Shown in pieces: positions 9,354 to 17,631 of a stretch of 31,323 nt of DNA. Below the pieces are notes generated by a model. The model was not told the origin of the DNA. It searched no databases and saw only the letters and a program-made list of their open reading frames with translations. The position numbers were made by a program, and so were the translations under genes. Position 1 is the first letter of the stretch; every line of letters begins with the position of its first letter. The stretch covers positions 1 to 31,323 of the forward strand of contig CAZLNV010000007.1 in assembly GCA_964561095.1 (NCBI GenBank), written 5' to 3'. The stretch comes from CAZLNV01 sp964561095. GTDB lineage: Bacteria; Bacillota_I; Bacilli_A; RF39; UBA660.

Positions 9354-10126
9354 AAATTTTTAAAAATAAAAAAAATGAAGAAGTAGAACCTGTTAATAAA
9401 AATATTGAACGAGAAAATAGAACAACTTATTTTTATGCGATTATATTTTTAATAATATTGTTGTTTGCTTTAATATCAAAGTTTGTTTCGAAGGGTGAAG
9501 ATAAACCTGTTACGCCTTCTAATGATGAAATTAATAATGTTGAAGAAAAATCTTCTTTATTAGATGTATTAAAAGAAAATAATTTTGATATGAAATTACT
9601 AGTATTTGCTAACAATAATATAACTGAATATTTAATTAGAAGAGAATCTGAAAATAAGGAATTAATATATAAATCTTATAATGATAAGGGTAATGTTTAT
9701 TATAAAAATGATGGCACTTTATATGAACTTTCCAATGGTAAAGTTACTACAACCGATGTAAATATTTTTGATGATGTAACTAAAACATTTTTAGATATTA
9801 ATAACATTAATAAATTAATAGCTAATAAAACATACGAACTTGATTTAACCGAAGAAGAATATGATATAAAAAGATATAAAATTGAAGTAAGTAGGGTAAT
9901 AACTATTTTTAATGAATATAATAGAAAAGATATTAAGAAAAGTGTTAGTGGTGAATCAATACTTGATATTAACTATAGTAAAAATGAATTAAAGGCAATA
10001 AAATTGGATTTAACTTCATTATATAAGAATCTCAATTATGATGATGAAAAGGTAATTTATTATTATGAATTTTCAAATTATAATAAAATTGATATAAATT
10101 CTATTTTAAATTTACCTGCAGAATAA
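9350..10126 (+). CDS. Single-pass membrane protein of unknown function
   Basis: A 258-aa protein with no family I can name. It has a short basic, Asn-rich cytoplasmic start, one membrane span (about residues 27-47), and a roughly 200-residue polar domain rich in Asn, Lys, Asp and Tyr that should lie outside the membrane. No lipobox, catalytic motif or cysteine pattern is visible. The ATG overlaps the fmt stop (ATGA), so it is translated with fmt. Together with the 132-aa protein at 8017 it gives fmt two membrane-anchored neighbours. Confidence 0.7.
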   Translation: MKIFKNKKNEEVEPVNKNIERENRTTYFYAIIFLIILLFALISKFVSKGEDKPVTPSNDEINNVEEKSSLLDVLKENNFDMKLLVFANNNITEYLIRRESENKELIYKSYNDKGNVYYKNDGTLYELSNGKVTTTDVNIFDDVTKTFLDINNINKLIANKTYELDLTEEEYDIKRYKIEVSRVITIFNEYNRKDIKKSVSGESILDINYSKNELKAIKLDLTSLYKNLNYDDEKVIYYYEFSNYNKIDINSILNLPAE

Positions 10127-10156
10127 TTCTAGTTTTGTCGATATTGATGCATACTC

Positions 10157-10182
10157 TAATTAAATAGTTTATTATTTAATTA
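10157..10182. repeat. Perfect 10-bp inverted repeat before a strong ribosome site
   Basis: TAATTAAATA (10157-10166) and TATTTAATTA (10173-10182) are exact reverse complements with a 6-base loop. No T-run follows, so it does not look like an intrinsic terminator. It abuts AGGAGGG at 10182-10188 and could be an operator or a hairpin controlling that site. Confidence 0.6.
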
Positions 10183-10286
10183 GGAGGGATACTATTGACA
10201 TTGAAAAAAAGATAAACAAGATTATTAATGATGTATCATATTGTATAATGAAAACACAACTCATTAAAAAAGAAGACTATAAATAA
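10182..10286 (+). other. Possible tiny ORF behind an ideal ribosome site, non-ATG start
   Basis: AGGAGGG (10182-10188) is the strongest ribosome site in the area but has no ATG behind it. An ATT at 10194 would open a 30-codon frame ending TAA at 10284-10286, with a charged Lys/Ile-rich product. A TTG at 10195 would give only six codons. An ATT start is rare, so this may be a decayed gene, a leader peptide or a chance frame. It has no recognisable motif. Confidence 0.25.
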
Positions 10287-10341
10287 ATTAAGATACACTT
10301 ATTTCCAGTGAAAATAAGATTATGTTAAAAATCATAGTCTT
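10273..10341 (+). other. Potential RNA structure with nested hairpins
   Basis: AAGACTAT (10273-10280) can pair with ATAGTCTT (10334-10341). Inside it, CTTATTT and AAATAAG can form a second hairpin around CCAGTGA. The outer 3' arm runs into a short TTTT and ends just before the ffh promoter, so it may close a short transcript from the upstream gap. It does not match the SRP RNA core or a riboswitch I know. Confidence 0.3.
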
Positions 10342-10346
10342 TTAAA

Positions 10347-10375
10347 TTGATTAAATTTTTTAATAATGATAAAAT
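10347..10375 (+). promoter_or_regulatory. Promoter for ffh
   Basis: TTGATT (10347-10352), a 17-base spacer and TAAAAT (10370-10375) preceded by TGA. It predicts a very short leader before the AAAGGTG ribosome site and the ATG at 10398. Confidence 0.6.
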
Positions 10376-10397
10376 TTTATTTGAAAAGGTGAATAAT

Positions 10398-11705
10398 ATG
10401 TTTGAAAATTTAAGTGAAAAATTAGGCAAAGCATTTAGCAAAATAAAAGGTTATGGAAATATTACTGAAGATAATATTAAAGACGCTTTAAGAGATATTA
10501 GATTATGTCTTTTAGAAGCTGATGTAAATTATAAAATTGTAAAAGACTTTATTGATTCAGTAAAGGAAAAAGCATTAGGTGAGGAAGTTAGCAAAAGCCT
10601 TAGACCAGGAGATTTATTTGTCAAAATTATAAAAGATGAATTAGTTGATTTACTTGGAGAAAAAGTGGATTTAGAACTTTCAAAGAATCCAACTATTGTA
10701 ATGCTCGTTGGACTTCAAGGTGGTGGTAAAACAACAACTGTGGGTAAATTAGGTAATATGGTAAGGAAAAAGTATCATAAGAAGCCTATGTTCATAGCGT
10801 GTGATATTTATAGACCTGCGGCTATTAATCAATTAAAAGAAATTGGATCGTCACTAAATATTGAGGTATATAGTGAATGCAATAACTCTGATGTAGCTTT
10901 AATCGCATCTAACGGTATTGAATATGCAAAAAAAAATGGGTATGATTATATAATTATAGATACTGCTGGTAGACTTCAAGTAGATGAAGAATTAATGAAT
11001 GAACTTGTTAATATTGAAAATACTGTTAAACCAAATGAAATAATACTTATAATTGATGCAATGATGGGACAAGATGCAATTAATGTAATTAATGGTTTTA
11101 ACCAAAAGGTTCATTTAACTGGTTGTATTCTTACCAAGATGGATGGTAATACTAAAGGTGGAGTAGCTTTATCTTTAAGGTACCTAACAAATATACCAAT
11201 TAAACTAATAGGGGACTCTGAAAAGTTAGATGGAATAAGTGAATTTGATCCAAAGAGAATGGCTTCTAGAATAATTGGTGAAGGCGATATCATGTCAATT
11301 ATAGAAAAGACAGAATCAGTTTTAGATAAAGATGAAGCAATGAAGACAGCGAAGAATTTTCAAAAAGGTAAATTTGATTTAGAAGACTTTTTGATGACTA
11401 TGAAACAAATTAAAAAAATGGGTCCTTTAGAAAATTTATTAAAACTATTGCCTGGAGCTTCTAAGATGGGACTTAATAATGTGAATGTTGATCTAAAAGT
11501 ATTAGCAAGGACAGAAGCAATAGTTTTATCCATGACAAAAGAAGAAAGAAAAGACCCCAATATATTAAAAGCATCAAGAAAAATTAGAGTTGCTAAAGGC
11601 TGTGGATTAAAAGTGGAAGATGTAAATAGATTATTAAAGCAATATGATATGATGAAAGATATGATGAAAAAAATGAAAAATGGGAATTTAAAAATGCCTT
11701 TTTAA
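10398..11705 (+). CDS. ffh: Signal recognition particle GTPase Ffh
   Basis: Ffh binds signal sequences on nascent membrane proteins and delivers ribosomes to FtsY and the Sec translocon. The 435-aa product has the N domain at about 1-90, G1 loop GLQGGGKT (105-112), DTAGRL (188-193), TKMDG (246-250), and a methionine-rich M domain over the last 110 or so residues. The frame is open from 10347, but the upstream part holds the promoter, and AAAGGTG followed by ATG at 10398 gives the usual MFENLSEKL start. The usual ylxM partner is not upstream. Confidence 0.98.
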   Translation: MFENLSEKLGKAFSKIKGYGNITEDNIKDALRDIRLCLLEADVNYKIVKDFIDSVKEKALGEEVSKSLRPGDLFVKIIKDELVDLLGEKVDLELSKNPTIVMLVGLQGGGKTTTVGKLGNMVRKKYHKKPMFIACDIYRPAAINQLKEIGSSLNIEVYSECNNSDVALIASNGIEYAKKNGYDYIIIDTAGRLQVDEELMNELVNIENTVKPNEIILIIDAMMGQDAINVINGFNQKVHLTGCILTKMDGNTKGGVALSLRYLTNIPIKLIGDSEKLDGISEFDPKRMASRIIGEGDIMSIIEKTESVLDKDEAMKTAKNFQKGKFDLEDFLMTMKQIKKMGPLENLLKLLPGASKMGLNNVNVDLKVLARTEAIVLSMTKEERKDPNILKASRKIRVAKGCGLKVEDVNRLLKQYDMMKDMMKKMKNGNLKMPF

Positions 11706-11747
11706 AAATATATAAAAGGTGTATAATAAATTTAGTAGGAGTTATAT

Positions 11748-13295
11748 ATGAAAAAACAAAATAAAAAGCAATTGCATTTATTACTTGTGTATCCTGACTT
11801 TTTAGAAGCAGATACTGACAAGAAAAGTGGCGGTGGAAGTTATAGTGAAGGTCTTGCGTCTATTTCAGCTGTAGTAAAAGCCGGAGGACATAAAGTAAGC
11901 TTAATGCATATTAATCACTTTTATGATAAGGAAGAGTATTTAAAAAGGTTAAAAGAATTTAAAGATGTAGATTTAATTGGATTCTCTACAAGAACAACAT
12001 TATTTGATTATGTTACTGATTTAGTTGGCTATACTAGAGAAGTAAATAAAAATGTATTTTTGTTTGCTGGAGGATATCACGCAATATTAGTACCTGATGA
12101 ATTTATGAAAATTAAAGGATTAAATGCTGTTTGTGTTGGAGAAGGAGAATATCCAATATTAGATTTAATGAATAGAATGTCAGAAGGTAAAAACTATTTT
12201 GATTTAGAAAGTTTTTATTTTAATACTGGTAAAGAAATTATTAAAAATCTAGTAAGACCTTTAATTGAAGATTTGGATGAACTGCCTTTTCCCGATATTG
12301 ATCTATTTGATTATAAAAATTTAGATTCAACAAAATTAAATCAAGCATTAATAATGTTAAGTAGAGGTTGTGTTTATGCCTGCACTTATTGTGGAAATTC
12401 ACAATTTAGAAATATTTATCCAAATAAACATAAATATGCTAGATTTAGAAGTCCAAAGAAAGCAATAGAATTAATTAAAAGAGTATTAAAAGAATATCCA
12501 AATATAAACACTTTAAATTTTAGAGATGCAATATTTAATATGTATCCAAAATGGTATGATGAATTTATAGATTTATATATTAAAGAAATTAAATTGCCAT
12601 TTACTTGTAATTTAAGATTTGATATTGTGACTGAAGAGACTGTTAAAAAACTTAAAGAAGCAGGATGCTATGTAATAGATATTGGTCTTGAAAGTGGAGA
12701 TGAAGAATTAAGACGTAAATATTTACAAAGATATACAACTGATGAGCAAATGATTAATTGCTCTAATTGGTTCACTAAACATAAAATAAAAGTTTTAACT
12801 TATAATATTATTGGACTTCCTTATGAAGATTTACACAAAGCATTAAAAACAGTAAAGTTGAATGCTAAATTAAAAAGTGATGATATGGTACCAAATATAT
12901 TTTACCCATATCCTATGACTATCCTTGAAGACACTGCTAGAAAAGCGGGCTTCTTAAGAGAAATCACTCCTAAAACTAAAGTATTTATTAAACAACCTCA
13001 GTTTCCTGATTACCAAGTATTATTTGTAGTTAGATATTTTAAATACTGGGTTAAAAAATACAAATGGTGTTATAAAAAGGATACTAAATTCAGACATTTT
13101 ATGGAGCGTTATTATGATTTTTGGTTCACTGGACCTTTAACTCCAAGAAGAACTTTAGTTTTCTTTGCTGAATTAAATAAAAATCTTAAGGGATGGTTAA
13201 AAAGAATTCTTATTAATTATTTTCCTAGAGTATATATGCTGCTTAGAAATAAAAAACATGGTATAAAAGATGTAAAAAAACAAGTACAATCATAG
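11748..13295 (+). CDS. B12-binding-domain radical SAM protein
   Basis: A 515-aa class B-type radical SAM enzyme. Residues 1 to about 150 form a Rossmann-like cobalamin-binding domain (GGYHAIL and VGEGEYP are typical), but the DxHxxG lower-ligand motif is not visible. The radical SAM domain follows with the 4Fe-4S motif SRGCVYACTYCGN (Cys208, Cys212, Cys215). The last 120 residues are basic and aromatic and have no name I can give. Substrate unknown; relatives include methyltransferases and HpnJ-like ring-contracting enzymes. TAGGAG precedes the ATG, with a TATAAT at 11722-11727. It looks monocistronic, with a terminator overlapping its stop. Confidence 0.82.
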   Translation: MKKQNKKQLHLLLVYPDFLEADTDKKSGGGSYSEGLASISAVVKAGGHKVSLMHINHFYDKEEYLKRLKEFKDVDLIGFSTRTTLFDYVTDLVGYTREVNKNVFLFAGGYHAILVPDEFMKIKGLNAVCVGEGEYPILDLMNRMSEGKNYFDLESFYFNTGKEIIKNLVRPLIEDLDELPFPDIDLFDYKNLDSTKLNQALIMLSRGCVYACTYCGNSQFRNIYPNKHKYARFRSPKKAIELIKRVLKEYPNINTLNFRDAIFNMYPKWYDEFIDLYIKEIKLPFTCNLRFDIVTEETVKKLKEAGCYVIDIGLESGDEELRRKYLQRYTTDEQMINCSNWFTKHKIKVLTYNIIGLPYEDLHKALKTVKLNAKLKSDDMVPNIFYPYPMTILEDTARKAGFLREITPKTKVFIKQPQFPDYQVLFVVRYFKYWVKKYKWCYKKDTKFRHFMERYYDFWFTGPLTPRRTLVFFAELNKNLKGWLKRILINYFPRVYMLLRNKKHGIKDVKKQVQS

Positions 13296-13309
13296 TACTT
13301 GTTTTTTTG
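13279..13309 (+). terminator. Intrinsic terminator of the radical SAM gene
   Basis: A perfect 9-bp stem, AACAAGTAC (13279-13287) with GTACTTGTT (13295-13303), a 7-base loop and a T-run. The stop codon at 13293-13295 lies inside the hairpin. Confidence 0.85.
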
Positions 13310-13330
13310 TATAAAAAATAAGTGCTTTTG

Positions 13331-13339
13331 TGCTATAAT
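13331..13339 (+). promoter_or_regulatory. Extended -10 promoter for gatCAB
   Basis: TGC followed by TATAAT (13334-13339), a perfect extended -10. I see no good -35 box at 17 bases. It lies inside the open frame upstream of gatC, which argues for the internal ATG at 13367. Confidence 0.5.
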
Positions 13340-13366
13340 AAAAGTGAAATTAATTTAGGAGTGTTT

Positions 13367-13657
13367 ATGATAACAAAAGAAAAATTAAAAAAATATGCAA
13401 ATAATCTTATGTTTGAAATGAGTGACGAAGAATATGAAACATTAGAAAATGAATTTGAAATCATTCTAAAACAAATGGATTTAATTGATAAAATAGAAGG
13501 AATAAATAATGTTGAACCCATGACATTTCCATTTATAAATTGTAATGCATCACCTAGAGAAGATGTAATGGGAAATAGTTTAACGATTGATGAAGTATTA
13601 CAAAATACTACTAACCAGTTAAACAATCAAGTTAAAGTTCCAAAGGTGGTGGAATAA
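13367..13657 (+). CDS. gatC: Glutamyl/aspartyl-tRNA amidotransferase subunit C
   Basis: The small 96-aa subunit stabilises the GatCAB complex, which converts Glu-tRNA(Gln) and Asp-tRNA(Asn) to the amidated forms. The sequence has the family layout: N-terminal helices, then NNVEPMTFPF and PREDV, the belt that wraps GatA. The ATG at 13367 follows TAGGAG; the frame opens at 13322, but that stretch contains the promoter -10 box. The stop shares one base with the gatA ATG. Confidence 0.95.
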   Translation: MITKEKLKKYANNLMFEMSDEEYETLENEFEIILKQMDLIDKIEGINNVEPMTFPFINCNASPREDVMGNSLTIDEVLQNTTNQLNNQVKVPKVVE

Positions 13658-15099
13658 TGAACTACAGAAACAAAACTATTGAGGAATTAAGAGAATTATT
13701 GGATAGTCAAAGTGTAACTAGATCAGAACTTTTTAAAGAAGCAAATAACTTAGCTAATAAATATCAATCCACTATAAATTCATTTGTAACCATTTTGAAT
13801 GAAGATATAAATAACCAAAAGAAAAAGAATAAATTAACAGATATTCCTTATTCACTAAAAGATAATTTTTCTACAAAAGGAATTTTAACAACCGCATCTT
13901 CAAACATACTAAAAAATTATGTCCCACCATATAACTCAACTGTTTATCAAAAATTATTGGATAGTGGCGTAATTTTGATTGGTAAAACAGTACTTGACGA
14001 ACTAGCAATGGGAGGAACTGGTACTACTGGTCATACCGGCGCGGTTAAAAATCCTTGGGATACTTCAAGGATGATAGGCGGAAGTTCGGCTGGTTCTGCT
14101 GCAAGCGTTGCTCTTGGAATAGTTCCTTTCAGTATTGGAAGTGACACAGGGGATTCTGTTAGAAAACCTGCTGCATATGGTGGAGTAGTTGGATTTAAAC
14201 CAACTTATGGAAGAATTTCAAGATATGGTTTATTTGCTTTTGCTTCTAGTTTAGATCACGTAGGAATATTTGCAAGAAGCGTAAAAGATGTAGCCATCGT
14301 GAGCGATATATTAAAAGGTCAAGATGAAAAGGACATGACATCTCTTCCAAATGACAAAGTGAATTATGAAAGAGAATTAGAAAACAATATTTTAGGAAAG
14401 AAACTTTTTTATATAAAGGAAGCTATCGAAGAATTAGATAAGAATGATGAAGTGTATAAAAACTTTGTTGATGTTTTGGGTAAATGTAAAAAAATAGGAA
14501 TTGAAGTGGAAGAAAAAAGCATAAATAAAGATTTATTAAATGCTATATATCCAGCTTATATGACTATTTCATGTGCTGAAGCAACTAGTAATAATTCAAA
14601 TTTGACAGGTATTTCTTTTGGACAAAGAGCTGAAGGAAAAAATGTAAATGAAATAATGATTAATTCAAGAACTAAAGGTTTTTCAGAATTAATTAAAAGA
14701 AGATTTGTTATAGGAAGTTATGTTTTGCAAAGAGAAAACCAAGAAAAATTATTTTTAAATGCTTTAAGAGTAAGAAGAATGGTAGTAAATACCATTGATG
14801 AATTATTTAAAAAATATGATGGATTAATTATGCCCACAGCTGGTGGAGTGGCGCCTAAATTTGGTGAAAAAACAGATAAATTATCATTAAAATATTTGGT
14901 ATTAGAAAATCATTTAATAATAGGTAATTTTGGTGGGTATCCAAGTATATCTATTCCATGTGGGTTAGTAAATGAAATGCCAATAAGCATAAATATAACA
15001 TGTCCAATTATGAAAGATGAACTAGCTTTAAATATAGCTTATAAATTAGAAAGTACAATGAATTATAAAGGCATGATTGTGGGTGAAAAAAATGTATAA
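13657..15099 (+). CDS. gatA: Glutamyl/aspartyl-tRNA amidotransferase subunit A
   Basis: The glutaminase subunit of GatCAB; it releases ammonia that is channelled to GatB. A 480-aa amidase-signature protein with the Ser-cisSer-Lys triad readable: Lys68 in SLKDNFS, Ser143 in GGSSAGSAASV and nucleophile Ser167 in GSDTGDSVRKPA, 24 residues after Ser143 as expected. The nucleophile motif reads DTGDSVRKP instead of the more common DTGGSIRQP, a conservative variant that keeps the serine. KPTYGRISRYGLFAFASSLD after it is standard. It overlaps gatC by one base and gatB by eight. Confidence 0.96.
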   Translation: MNYRNKTIEELRELLDSQSVTRSELFKEANNLANKYQSTINSFVTILNEDINNQKKKNKLTDIPYSLKDNFSTKGILTTASSNILKNYVPPYNSTVYQKLLDSGVILIGKTVLDELAMGGTGTTGHTGAVKNPWDTSRMIGGSSAGSAASVALGIVPFSIGSDTGDSVRKPAAYGGVVGFKPTYGRISRYGLFAFASSLDHVGIFARSVKDVAIVSDILKGQDEKDMTSLPNDKVNYERELENNILGKKLFYIKEAIEELDKNDEVYKNFVDVLGKCKKIGIEVEEKSINKDLLNAIYPAYMTISCAEATSNNSNLTGISFGQRAEGKNVNEIMINSRTKGFSELIKRRFVIGSYVLQRENQEKLFLNALRVRRMVVNTIDELFKKYDGLIMPTAGGVAPKFGEKTDKLSLKYLVLENHLIIGNFGGYPSISIPCGLVNEMPISINITCPIMKDELALNIAYKLESTMNYKGMIVGEKNV

Positions 15100-16513
15100 A
15101 ACAATAATAGGATTAGAATTACATACTGAATTGATTACAAAAAGCAAAAATTTTTCATCTTCAGCAAATGAATATACAAATATCCCAAATATAAATGTAT
15201 CAGAGGTTGATTTGGGATTGCCTGGAATTCTTCCGGTAGTAAATGCCGAAGCAATAAGAAAAGCTATTAAAACTGCGATTGCGTTAAACTGTAAAATACC
15301 TGATGAAATATTATTTGATAGAAAAAATTATTATTATCCAGATTTACCTAAAGGTTATCAAATCACTCAAATGACAAAACCTTTTGGAAAAAATGGCAAT
15401 ATGACATTTTTTTCTGGCGAAGATGAAAAAACAGTTCAAATACATCAACTTCACTTAGAAGAAGACACTTCTTCATTAGAGCATTATGATAATTATTCAT
15501 TAATTGACTATAATAGATGTGGAGTACCCTTAATGGAAATAGTTACTGAACCATGCATTTATAATGCCGAAGAGGCAGTATCATTTTTAGAAGCATTAAA
15601 AAGTCTATTGCTTTATATGGGAATTAGTGAAGCAAGAGGCGATAAAGGACAAATTAGATGTGATGTTAATGTTTCTTTAATGAATGAAAATGATAAAGAA
15701 TTTGGAACAAAAGTAGAAATTAAGAACATAAATACTTTTTCTAATGTAAAAGCTGCAATTCAATATGAAATAAAAAGACAAAGTGAATTATTAGATAAGG
15801 GTGAAAAAATAATTCAAGAAACTAGAAGAGTAGATGAGGAAGGAATAACTCATAGTTTGAGAGAAAAGGTAGACTCTGTAGATTACAAATATTATGTAGA
15901 ACCAAATATCCCGCCTATGAAAATTACTTCTGAATATTTAGAATCTATTAGAAAAGAAATACCGGAATTACAATATGAAAAAATCAAAAGATATCTTAAA
16001 TTAGGAATGAATTTAAAAGAAGCAAAATCTTTAACTCGTGAAAAAGAATTATCAATTTATTTTGATAAGTTATATGATTTGGTTGATAATAAAGATACTG
16101 CTAAAAACTGGATAGTTTCATATGTGATGGGGGAATTAAATAAATTAAATATTTCTATAGCTGAATATAATATTACTCCCAATATGTTAGCTAATATAAT
16201 TAATTTGGTTAATAATAATGAGTTAAATCAGTTAAATGCAAAAGAAGTATTAACTGAAGCACAAGATTTAAATAAAGATCCAATTAAAATAATAGAAGAA
16301 AAAGGGATAAAGAAAATAAGTAGCAAAGAAGATTTAATAAAATATGTATTAGAAACTATTGAAAGTAATCCTAAAGAATTGAATGATTACTTGAATGGAA
16401 AAGAAATGATGGTCAATTTTTTCTTAGGTCAAGTAATGAAATTGACAAATAAACAGGCTAATCCGGTTATAACATTAGAATTAATTAAAGAAGAATTAAA
16501 TAAAAGAAAATAA
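15092..16513 (+). CDS. gatB: Aspartyl/glutamyl-tRNA amidotransferase subunit B
   Basis: The kinase/transamidase subunit, which phosphorylates the mischarged tRNA-bound Glu or Asp and amidates it. About 473 aa with the conserved GLELHTEL start, YYYPDLPKGYQITQ, HLEEDTSS, VPLMEIVTEP and KGQIRCDVNVSL, then the helical and YqeY-like tail that holds the tRNA. The frame opens with a TTG at 15077, but the ATG at 15092 has a GGGTG site and gives the normal N-terminus. A strong terminator overlaps its 3' end, closing the operon. Confidence 0.97.
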   Translation: MYKTIIGLELHTELITKSKNFSSSANEYTNIPNINVSEVDLGLPGILPVVNAEAIRKAIKTAIALNCKIPDEILFDRKNYYYPDLPKGYQITQMTKPFGKNGNMTFFSGEDEKTVQIHQLHLEEDTSSLEHYDNYSLIDYNRCGVPLMEIVTEPCIYNAEEAVSFLEALKSLLLYMGISEARGDKGQIRCDVNVSLMNENDKEFGTKVEIKNINTFSNVKAAIQYEIKRQSELLDKGEKIIQETRRVDEEGITHSLREKVDSVDYKYYVEPNIPPMKITSEYLESIRKEIPELQYEKIKRYLKLGMNLKEAKSLTREKELSIYFDKLYDLVDNKDTAKNWIVSYVMGELNKLNISIAEYNITPNMLANIINLVNNNELNQLNAKEVLTEAQDLNKDPIKIIEEKGIKKISSKEDLIKYVLETIESNPKELNDYLNGKEMMVNFFLGQVMKLTNKQANPVITLELIKEELNKRK

Positions 16514-16525
16514 TTCTTCTTTTTA
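16487..16525 (+). terminator. Intrinsic terminator of gatCAB
   Basis: AAAGAAGAATTA (16487-16498) pairs perfectly with TAATTCTTCTTT (16511-16522) around a 12-base loop, followed by T residues. The 5' arm is coding sequence of gatB, and the stop codon starts the 3' arm. Confidence 0.75.
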
Positions 16526-16545
16526 TATGTTAGTCTTTTACCTAT

Positions 16546-16572
16546 ACTCTAAATACTCCTTAACATAAAATA
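16546..16572 (+). promoter_or_regulatory. Possible sigma-K-type (late mother-cell) promoter
   Basis: AC (16546-16547), 16 bases, then CATAAAATA (16564-16572), close to the sigma-K pattern AC...CATAnnnTA. The predicted start is just upstream of the AAGGAG site for a coat-type gene. The same core and spacing recur at 23274-23300. Confidence 0.4.
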
Positions 16573-16595
16573 TAAAAGAAAAGGAGTGACAATTT

Positions 16596-16913
16596 ATGAA
16601 GGATTATGGAATGTACCAAGGATATAATGTAGAGGGTGCTGGAGATGTTAACATAACATCCAATCAAGAAATTGAATATAATACACCTGCTAGTGGTACT
16701 AATATGAGTGGATGTGTTATGCCTGAAGTGATGGAATGCCCAAAAGAAAGACAAATACATAGAACTATTTGTCATACAGTGCCACATATATGTCCTGTAA
16801 ACACTAGAATTATAAATCACCATATTTATAAACATATATATAGACCATGTTATACATGCTGTGAAGAAAATGTGGTAGTTAATGAGGATCCTGGCTGCTG
16901 TAACATGTTTTAA
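16596..16913 (+). CDS. cotD: CotD-like spore coat protein
   Basis: A 105-aa Cys- and His-rich protein. The central part, ICHTVPHICPVNTRIINHHI followed by YKHIYRP, matches the CotD pattern of repeated histidines around V-P-H-x-x-P. The tail carries paired cysteines (TCC and GCC). CotD is an inner-coat protein made late in the mother cell. AAGGAG stands ahead of the ATG, and a sigma-K-like promoter fits just upstream. It is flanked by terminators and so probably monocistronic. A frame on the opposite strand covers the same interval but has no ribosome site or family match. Confidence 0.75.
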   Translation: MKDYGMYQGYNVEGAGDVNITSNQEIEYNTPASGTNMSGCVMPEVMECPKERQIHRTICHTVPHICPVNTRIINHHIYKHIYRPCYTCCEENVVVNEDPGCCNMF

Positions 16914-16921
16914 AACAAAAG

Positions 16922-16958
16922 AATTATACAATAGATAAAAATATTGTATAATTTTTTT
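16922..16958 (+). terminator. Palindromic terminator, copy 1
   Basis: AATTATACAATA (16922-16933) and TATTGTATAATT (16942-16953) pair perfectly over 12 bp with an 8-base loop, followed by seven T residues. A near-identical copy lies at 17632-17669 on the other side of the toxin-antitoxin genes. Confidence 0.8.
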
Positions 16959-16971
16959 AATATAAAATCGG

Positions 16972-17000
16972 TTGACAAATGTATAAACAATGTATATACT
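16972..17000 (+). promoter_or_regulatory. Strong promoter and likely operator of the toxin-antitoxin pair
   Basis: TTGACA (16972-16977), a 17-base spacer and TATACT (16995-17000). Two copies of AATGTATA, ten bases apart (16979-16986 and 16989-16996), fill the spacer and -10 region and are a plausible binding site for the antitoxin, which usually represses its own operon. Confidence 0.7.
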
Positions 17001-17022
17001 GATGATGAATGGAGATACTGAT

Positions 17023-17283
17023 ATGGAGAGTAAACTTCAAAAATGGGGAAATTCTGGTGGGATTAGGATACCTAGTAGTATTTTAAAATCTTTAAATTTG
17101 AAAACTAATGATAAAGTAAATATTTGTGAAGAAAATGACAAAATAATAATTTATAAAATAAAACGTAAGCATTTTACTATTGAAGAAAGAATTGAAGAAT
17201 ACAATAAATTACCTAATGACGAAAAAGGTAGCATTGAATCTTTTGATTGGAAAGAAGATATTGGTTTAGAAAAATGGGATTAA
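17023..17283 (+). CDS. AbrB/MazE-type antitoxin
   Basis: An 86-aa antitoxin. The N-terminal half is a swapped-hairpin AbrB/MazE DNA-binding domain (KLQKWGNSGGIRIPSSIL), and the acidic C-terminus should wrap the toxin. The frame is open earlier, but the -10 box ends at 17000, so the ATG at 17023 with GGAG at 17011-17014 is the practical start. It overlaps the toxin gene by 10 bases in the usual antitoxin-first order and probably represses the 16972 promoter. Confidence 0.88.
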   Translation: MESKLQKWGNSGGIRIPSSILKSLNLKTNDKVNICEENDKIIIYKIKRKHFTIEERIEEYNKLPNDEKGSIESFDWKEDIGLEKWD

Positions 17284-17615
17284 AATACACGCCAAAGCAA
17301 GGGGATATTTGCTATATAAATTTTGCTCCTACGAAAGGTCATGAACAAGGTGGATTAAGACCAGCTATTATCATTAGTAAAAATCAATACAATAAATTCA
17401 CTAATATGGCTATTATATGTCCAATAAGTTCTAATACTAAAAAATTTCCAACTCATTACGAATTAAAAAACACTAAAAAGGTAAAGGGTTCGGTATTATG
17501 CGAACATTTAAGAAGCATTGATTTTGAAGCAAGAAAAATAAAATTTATCGAAGAAGCTAATATTTTGGATTTAGAATCAATAATAGATATAATTAGTGGT
17601 ATTATAGAAATATAA
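17274..17615 (+). CDS. MazF/PemK-family endoribonuclease toxin
   Basis: A 113-aa toxin expected to cut mRNA at short specific sequences when the antitoxin is lost. The family features are in order: KQGDICYINFAPTKGHEQGG, then LRPAIIIS with the conserved Arg, CPISSNTKKFP with the catalytic-loop Ser residues, and GSVLCEHLRSIDFEARK. The ATG at 17274 lies inside the antitoxin 3' end and has only a weak ribosome site, so coupled translation is likely. No truncation is seen; the pair looks functional. Recognition sequence unknown. Confidence 0.9.
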   Translation: MGLKYTPKQGDICYINFAPTKGHEQGGLRPAIIISKNQYNKFTNMAIICPISSNTKKFPTHYELKNTKKVKGSVLCEHLRSIDFEARKIKFIEEANILDLESIIDIISGIIEI

Positions 17616-17631
17616 GTAAAATAATTAATTG

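Noticed and set aside
10195..10249. Promoter from TTGACA (10195) to TATAAT (10244)
   Set aside because: The boxes are 43 bases apart, far beyond a workable spacer.
10398..11705. SRP RNA gene near ffh
   Set aside because: The gap upstream lacks the conserved SRP RNA apical loop sequence; the hairpins at 10273-10341 do not match it.
16560..16931. 123-codon frame on the minus strand over the CotD-like gene
   Set aside because: No ribosome site and no family pattern, and it runs through the palindrome; the plus-strand frame has both a ribosome site and CotD-type sequence.
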